Assembly: GCA_036266975.1 (NCBI GenBank) | Contig: DATAWZ010000155.1 | Location: forward strand, 1-20,243 | Source: DATAWZ01 sp036266975 | GTDB lineage: Bacteria; Actinomycetota; Thermoleophilia; Solirubrobacterales; Solirubrobacteraceae | Direction: 5' to 3' | Length of the DNA: 20,243 bases | In this document: positions 16,455-20,243 of the stretch, piece by piece | Numbering within the stretch: the stretch's first letter is position 1 | Layout: every line of letters begins with the position of its first letter | Program-made: the position numbers and the translations under genes | Notes under the pieces: model-generated | Databases searched by the model: none | The model's input: only the letters and a program-made list of their open reading frames with translations | What the model was told of the DNA's origin: nothing

Positions 16455-16895
16455 ATGCGTCTTCGCTCCGGTGAGCTCACTGCGCTGGTCGGCGCGCTCA
16501 CCCTCGTCGGCATCGGCTTCGCGCCGTGGTTCGACGAGCGCGGGGGGCATCACGTCGACGGCTGGAGCGCCTTCGGGGTGCTCTACGCGCTGATGCTGAT
16601 CGCCGCGGTCGCCGGGGTGACGCTCGCCGTGACGACGGCCACCGAGCGCAGCCCGGGGCTGCCCGTGTTCACGGCGGTGTGGACCACGCTGTTGGGCTTG
16701 ATCGCCGTGCTCGCCGCGATCGGGCGGCTCGTGCACCACCCGGCGTCCGGCGCCACGCCCGCGGTCGGCGCGTGGATCGCGCTCGCCGCCTCGGCCGCGA
16801 TCTTCGCCGGCGCCTGGCAGACGCTGCGCGATGAGCGCACGGACCGCTACGAGCCCGCTGCGCCGGAGGCGCGGCCCGCGCCGCCCGCCGGCTGA
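16455..16895 (+). CDS. small integral membrane protein with four predicted helices
   Basis: 146 residues, function unknown. Hydrophobic helices are at about residues 8-25, 38-60, 69-92 and 103-122. The loop between helices 1 and 2 (PWFDERGGHHVDGWSAFG) is conspicuous: it is rich in His, Asp, Trp and Gly and probably lies outside. The C-terminal tail (LRDERTDRYEPAAPEARPAP) is charged then proline-rich, and probably cytoplasmic. The layout resembles uncharacterised actinobacterial four-helix membrane proteins, but I cannot name the family. The start at 16455 follows a TACAGT box by 7 nt and begins right before helix 1. The upstream in-frame extension is not hydrophobic or conserved-looking. It converges on the peptidase-like gene, with a long hairpin between them. 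Confidence 0.7.
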   Translation: MRLRSGELTALVGALTLVGIGFAPWFDERGGHHVDGWSAFGVLYALMLIAAVAGVTLAVTTATERSPGLPVFTAVWTTLLGLIAVLAAIGRLVHHPASGATPAVGAWIALAASAAIFAGAWQTLRDERTDRYEPAAPEARPAPPAG

Positions 16896-16902
16896 AGGCC
16901 CG

Positions 16903-16990
16903 AGAGGTTGTCTCAGAGCTCCTGGCTGTATGGCTGGCGAGCGACGTGTGCGCCGCCGCCAGACGGCCCAGGGGTTCTGAGATGACCTCT
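16903..16990 (+). terminator. long hairpin (23-pair outer stem) between convergent genes
   Basis: Bases 16903-16925 pair with 16968-16990 over 23 consecutive positions: 19 Watson-Crick pairs and 4 that are G-U if read as plus-strand RNA. An inner CTGGCG/CGCCAG stem (16934-16939 with 16957-16962) continues the arm. The right end touches the stop codon of the minus gene. Length and position suit a terminator for the plus-strand gene. A decayed mobile-element remnant is the alternative; no target-site duplication is evident. Confidence 0.55.
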
Positions 16991-18150
16991 TAGAGCGGGC
17001 TGCCGACGAGCTGGGTGTGGTCGGCCTCTCGCGCGCCGGGGAACGGCCGCCAGAGCCCGAACTCGGAGAGCACCGCCTGGGGGACTCCCTCGATGCCCGG
17101 GGTGTCCGACGCCTGCCCGCGGGTGTGCGGGTCATCCGCGAAGCCGCCAACCGCCACCGAGTGCGCGGGGGTGCGGTAGCCCGAGATGCCGATCAGGTGC
17201 AGATGCAGCAGGCGCCCCAGCGCATCCAGGTGCGCGGCGATGGTCGGCTCCTCGCCGTAGGTGTAGTTCGTGCCTGGTGCCGGGAAGAAGCCGTACGGCC
17301 CGTCGTGCGGGGTGAACGGCGGGTAGACGGTCGGGATCGGGCCGTACAGCGTCATGCCGGCGCCGGAGATCGCCGAGCGCGCCTCGATCTGGGCGAGCTG
17401 GCGCTCGAGCGGCGCCTGCTCGCGCTCGAGCACGGCCAGCTCGCGTTCGGCCGTCGAGCGGGCGTGCAGGTGGGGGAGCTCCCGCTCGAGCAGCGACTCG
17501 CGCAGCTGATCGACCTCGTTGTGCTCGGCCAGCACCGAGGCGGTGATCACCTGCTGGTGGCTCTCCAGCGCGGCCAGGTGGTGCTTCGCGGAGCGCGCCG
17601 CGCCGGTCTCGCTGCGCACCTGCTCGATGAGCTGCCTGTTCTCGCGCTCCTCGTCGCGCAGGTCGGTGAGCTCCTCGAGCAGGTTGGCGAAGCCCGTCGC
17701 CTCGGTGAGGACCTCGACGATGTCGGGCGGCGGGTCCTCGTACTGGTGGACCAGCTCGGCGGTCAGCGCGGCGCGGCTCACGGCCCGCTCGCCGTCGAGC
17801 GCGTTCAGGTGTGCGGTGGCCTGGCTGAGCTGTCCCTGCAGGCTCGCGAGCGCGGCCTGCGCCGGTCGCAGGTTGCCGTCGATCTCCGATAGCCGCGCGG
17901 TGAGGGAAGCGACGCTGCCGGCATAGTCATCGGCGGCCGTCGTCTGCGCGGCCACCCGCGCGCGCAGCGCCTGCTCACGCGCCTGCCCGGCGGCGACCCG
18001 GTTCTGCAGGCTCGCCTGTCCGGGCGTGGCGAGCAGCAGGACGCTCGCGGCGCTCACGGCCGCGAGGGTTGCGGCGCCGCACAGCAGGCGTCGGGGACGA
18101 GGCGCGTCCATCGCGCGGTCAGGGTGACAACGGTCCGTGGGCGTCGCCAT
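16990..18150 (-). CDS. secreted PcsB/CwlO-like coiled-coil protein with M15-like peptidase domain
   Basis: Predicted exported cell-wall protein of 386 residues. A signal peptide lies at about residues 14-47 (RRLLCGAATLAAVSAASVLL, cleavage near GQAS). A long coiled coil covers about 48-260. HQYEDPPPDIVEVLTEATGF (135-154) resembles the tip of PcsB/CwlO coiled coils (Y...YLEVLL...F). The C-terminal domain (about 300-386) has GISGYRTPAHS, then DPHTRGQASD and EADHTQL. This is the His...Asp...His zinc-ligand pattern of M15 D,D-peptidases (His342, Asp349, His378). CwlO and PcsB normally end in NlpC/P60 or CHAP, and EnvC in M23, so this domain pairing is unusual. ATG 18150 has an AGGAAA 10 nt upstream; ATG 18111 is an alternative that begins directly at the signal peptide. 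It diverges from gatC across 83 bp. Confidence 0.75.
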   Translation of the reverse strand: MATPTDRCHPDRAMDAPRPRRLLCGAATLAAVSAASVLLLATPGQASLQNRVAAGQAREQALRARVAAQTTAADDYAGSVASLTARLSEIDGNLRPAQAALASLQGQLSQATAHLNALDGERAVSRAALTAELVHQYEDPPPDIVEVLTEATGFANLLEELTDLRDEERENRQLIEQVRSETGAARSAKHHLAALESHQQVITASVLAEHNEVDQLRESLLERELPHLHARSTAERELAVLEREQAPLERQLAQIEARSAISGAGMTLYGPIPTVYPPFTPHDGPYGFFPAPGTNYTYGEEPTIAAHLDALGRLLHLHLIGISGYRTPAHSVAVGGFADDPHTRGQASDTPGIEGVPQAVLSEFGLWRPFPGAREADHTQLVGSPL

Positions 18151-18220
18151 CGGTGGGCGCTTTCCTGCACATGGGCGCGCGCGCCCGGTCCCGCCGAGGC
18201 GACGCGCGGCGGCGCCGCCC

Positions 18221-18226
18221 TACAAT
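18221..18226 (+). promoter_or_regulatory. TACAAT (-10) box before gatC
   Basis: TACAAT, close to the -10 consensus, lies exactly 7 nt before the ATG at 18234. It is compatible with a leaderless gatCAB mRNA. No Shine-Dalgarno site fits in the gap. Confidence 0.65.
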
Positions 18227-18233
18227 CGCCGCG

Positions 18234-18527
18234 ATGATCGACCGCGAGCAGGTCCTCCACGTCGCCCAGCTGGCCCGCCTGGCCCTCAGCGAGGAGGAGG
18301 TCGAGCGCATGGCCGGTGAGCTCTCCCGCGTGCTCGAGCACATCGAGCGGATCGGCGAGCTCGACCTGGACGACGTGCCGCCGACCTCGCACGTGGTCGA
18401 GGTCGCGAACGCGCTGCGCGCGGACGTCCCGCGGCCCTGTCTGCCGCGCGAGGTTGCGCTCGCATCGGCGCCGCTGGTCATCGACGACGGCTTCGCGGTC
18501 CCCTCGCCCCAAGCCGGGTCCGACTGA
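18234..18527 (+). CDS. gatC: Asp-tRNA(Asn)/Glu-tRNA(Gln) amidotransferase subunit C
   Basis: Small subunit that wraps around GatA and GatB and stabilises the complex. 97 residues, the usual length. MIDREQVLHVAQLARLALSE and EEVERMAGELSRVLEHIERI form the two N-terminal helices. LDLDDVPPTSHVV and ALRADVPRPCLPREVALASA form the extended C-terminal part that threads between the partners. The ATG at 18234 is chosen because it matches the family N-terminus and follows TACAAT by 7 nt; the frame is open upstream without homology. Its TGA shares one base with the ATG of gatA. Confidence 0.93.
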   Translation: MIDREQVLHVAQLARLALSEEEVERMAGELSRVLEHIERIGELDLDDVPPTSHVVEVANALRADVPRPCLPREVALASAPLVIDDGFAVPSPQAGSD

Positions 18528-19942
18528 TGGCCGAGATGCTCGAGCTGACCGCGGCCCAGGCGGCCGCGAGCATCGCGCGCGGGGAGCTCGACGCGCTGGA
18601 GCTGTTCGAGGCGTACCGCTCTCGCGCGGCCGCCGACGAGCTCAATGCCTACCTGTGGGTCGCCGAGGGCCCGCCCGAGCGCGTGGCCGACGGGCCGCTG
18701 GCCGGCGTGCCGCTGGCGGTCAAGGACCTCTTCTGCACCGCCGGGGTGCCCAGCCAGTCCGCCTCGCGGATCCTCGAGGGATACCGCCCGCCCTATACGG
18801 CCACCAGCGTGGAGCGCCTGCAGCTCGCCGGCGCGACGCTGCTGGGCAAGACCAATCAGGACGAGTTCGCGATGGGCTCCTCCAACGAGAACTCGGCCTT
18901 CGGCCCGGTGCGCAACCCGTGGGACCGTACCCGCGTGCCCGGCGGCTCCTCCGGCGGCAGCGCCGCGGTCGTCGCGGCGGGGCTCGCGCCCTGGGCGATC
19001 GGCACGGACACCGGCGGGTCGATCCGTCAGCCGGCGGCGCTGTGCGGGATCGTCGGCCTGAAGCCGACCTACGGCGCGGTCTCGCGCTACGGGATGATCG
19101 CGTTCGCCTCCTCGCTCGATCAGGCCGGACCGCTCACCCGCGACGTGACCGACGCGGCGCTGCTGCTGGGAGCGATGACCGGCGAGCGCGACTGCTGCGA
19201 CGCCACCTCGATCGACTTCCCCGAGCCGATCGCGCCGCCGACCCGCACCGAGCTGAAGGGCGTCCGCCTGGGCGTGCCCGAGGAGCTCAGCGGCGAGGGC
19301 ATCGAGGAGGGCGTGCTCGCCGCGTTTCGCGCGAGCCTCGAGCTCGCTGGCGAGCTCGGCGCGAGCGTCGTGGACTGCCGCCTGCCGCACGCGCCCCACG
19401 CGTTGTCGGCGTACTACATCCTCGCGCCGGCCGAGTGCTCGTCGAACCTGGGCCGCTTCGATGGGGTCCGCTACGGAATGCGCCACGAGGCCGACGGGCT
19501 GCTGGAGATGTACACGCGCACGCGCCACGACGGCTTCGGCCCCGAGGTCAAGCGGCGCATCATGCTCGGCACCTACGCGCTCTCCAGCGGCTACTACGAC
19601 GCCTACTACGGTCGCGCGCAGCGGGTGCGCACGCGGATCGCCGAGGACTTCCGGGACGCCTTCGCCGCGGTCGACTTCATCGTCACGCCGACCAGCCCAT
19701 CGGTCGCCTTCGAGCTGGGCAGCCGCACCGATGACCCGCTGGCCATGTACCTGAGCGACTTCTGCACGGTGCCGATGTCGCTCGCCGGGATCCCGGCGAT
19801 CTCGATTCCCAACGGCCTGGCCGAAGGGCTGCCGACCGGTCTTCAGCTCGCCGGCCCGGCGTTCAGCGAGAACCGACTGCTCGACGCCGCCCACGCCCTC
19901 GAGAAGGCGATCGCGTTCGACGGATCGAAGGCGCGCGCGTGA
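18527..19942 (+). CDS. gatA: Asp-tRNA(Asn)/Glu-tRNA(Gln) amidotransferase subunit A
   Basis: Amidase subunit that releases ammonia from glutamine for transfer to Glu-tRNA(Gln) or Asp-tRNA(Asn). 471 residues, typical. The Ser-cisSer-Lys triad is complete: Lys66 (PLAVKDLFCT), cis-Ser141 (PGGSSGGSAAVVAAG) and nucleophile Ser165 (GTDTGGSIRQPAALCG). KTNQDEFAMGSSNENSAFGP and GLKPTYGAVSRYGMIAFASS are GatA-specific rather than generic amidase segments. The C-terminus (AGIPAISIPNGLAEGLPTGL, then LQLAGPAFSENRLL) is complete. It overlaps gatC by one base and gatB by four (GTGA), so the three are tightly coupled. Confidence 0.96.
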   Translation: MAEMLELTAAQAAASIARGELDALELFEAYRSRAAADELNAYLWVAEGPPERVADGPLAGVPLAVKDLFCTAGVPSQSASRILEGYRPPYTATSVERLQLAGATLLGKTNQDEFAMGSSNENSAFGPVRNPWDRTRVPGGSSGGSAAVVAAGLAPWAIGTDTGGSIRQPAALCGIVGLKPTYGAVSRYGMIAFASSLDQAGPLTRDVTDAALLLGAMTGERDCCDATSIDFPEPIAPPTRTELKGVRLGVPEELSGEGIEEGVLAAFRASLELAGELGASVVDCRLPHAPHALSAYYILAPAECSSNLGRFDGVRYGMRHEADGLLEMYTRTRHDGFGPEVKRRIMLGTYALSSGYYDAYYGRAQRVRTRIAEDFRDAFAAVDFIVTPTSPSVAFELGSRTDDPLAMYLSDFCTVPMSLAGIPAISIPNGLAEGLPTGLQLAGPAFSENRLLDAAHALEKAIAFDGSKARA

Positions 19943-20243
19943 CCGATTACGAACCGGTCATCGGCCTGGAGATCCACGTCCAGCTCTCGACCGCGACCAA
20001 GATGTTCTGCTCGTGCGCGCTCTCCTTCGGCGAGCCGCCCAACACGCACACCTGCCCGGTGTGCCTGGGGCTGCCCGGGACGCTGCCCGTGGTCAACGAG
20101 AAGGCGATCCACTTCGGGCTGATGATGGGCCTGGCGCTCGGAAGCGAGCTTGCGCCGCGGTCGATCTTCCACCGCAAGAACTACTTCTATCCGGACCTGC
20201 CCAAGGGCTACCAGATCTCCCAGTACGACGAACCGCTGTGCCT
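19939..20243 (+). CDS. gatB: Asp-tRNA(Asn)/Glu-tRNA(Gln) amidotransferase subunit B, N-terminal part (3' end outside window)
   Basis: tRNA-binding kinase and transamidase subunit that activates Glu-tRNA(Gln) with ATP and adds ammonia received from GatA. Only about 101 N-terminal residues are present. YEPVIGLEIHVQLSTATKMF is the conserved start. FCSC with CPVC a short way downstream provides the four cysteines of the zinc site. PGTLPVVNEKAIHFGLMMGL and SIFHRKNYFYPDLPKGYQIS are highly conserved GatB segments. The start is GTG at 19939, in a GTGA overlap with the gatA stop. It is cut off by the window edge, not by a mutation. Confidence 0.95.
   Translation, partial: MTDYEPVIGLEIHVQLSTATKMFCSCALSFGEPPNTHTCPVCLGLPGTLPVVNEKAIHFGLMMGLALGSELAPRSIFHRKNYFYPDLPKGYQISQYDEPLC

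Noticed and set aside
16903..16990. Complete insertion sequence or attachment site
   Set aside because: There is no transposase, no clear target-site duplication and only 88 bp. The structure is better described as a hairpin, with a MITE remnant as a lesser option.

Overview
The window is a stretch of GC-rich chromosomal DNA from what looks like a high-GC actinobacterium, most likely of the Thermoleophilia/Solirubrobacterales type. This placement is inferred from three things: the strong G/C bias at third codon positions, the mix of an indirect Gln-tRNA route (GltX plus GatCAB) with PcrA, FolD and phosphoenolpyruvate carboxylase, and the apparently leaderless promoters. Nothing in the window fixes the genus. 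Coding density is very high. I see no rRNA, tRNA, CRISPR array, phage or intact transposon.

Layout. 1-1492 is the 3' end of dnaE. 1526-2481 is a pair of related small lipoproteins with an ATGA overlap. nfo (minus, 2447-3349) converges on and overlaps the second lipoprotein, and it diverges from gltX (3362-4684) with only 12 bp between start codons. An HDOD-LuxR fusion regulator (4867-5964) has a structured leader, a clear Shine-Dalgarno site and a strong terminal hairpin. An Rrf2-type regulator (6050-6442) precedes ppc (6550-9288). A minus-strand single-pass membrane protein (9295-9843) diverges from cysK-cysE (9941-11652). A queuosine-salvage (Qng1/DUF2419) gene (minus, 11660-12541) converges on cysE, with a weakly supported secreted ORF behind it. 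pcrA-folD (13143-16285) is an ATGA-coupled pair. A four-helix membrane protein (16455-16895) converges on a PcsB/CwlO-like coiled-coil protein with an M15-like zinc peptidase tail (minus, 16990-18150), and a long hairpin lies between them. gatC-gatA-gatB (18234 to the end) closes the window, with gatB cut off.

How the genes work together. GltX and GatCAB form the two-step route to Gln-tRNA(Gln): misacylation, then amidation. CysE and CysK form the two-step serine-to-cysteine pathway, and a cysteine-free Rrf2 regulator lies upstream. Nfo and PcrA serve DNA repair, DnaE replication, and Ppc anaplerosis. FolD supplies one-carbon folates. The Qng1 homologue points to scavenging of the modified base queuine.

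The best unexplained signals are non-coding. A TANNNT box lies 6-9 nt upstream of seven start codons, which suggests leaderless transcription. Perfect hairpins are built into the ends of genes. A 23-pair hairpin at 16903-16990 pairs fully only as a plus-strand RNA. I found no clear new multi-gene defence or metabolic system.
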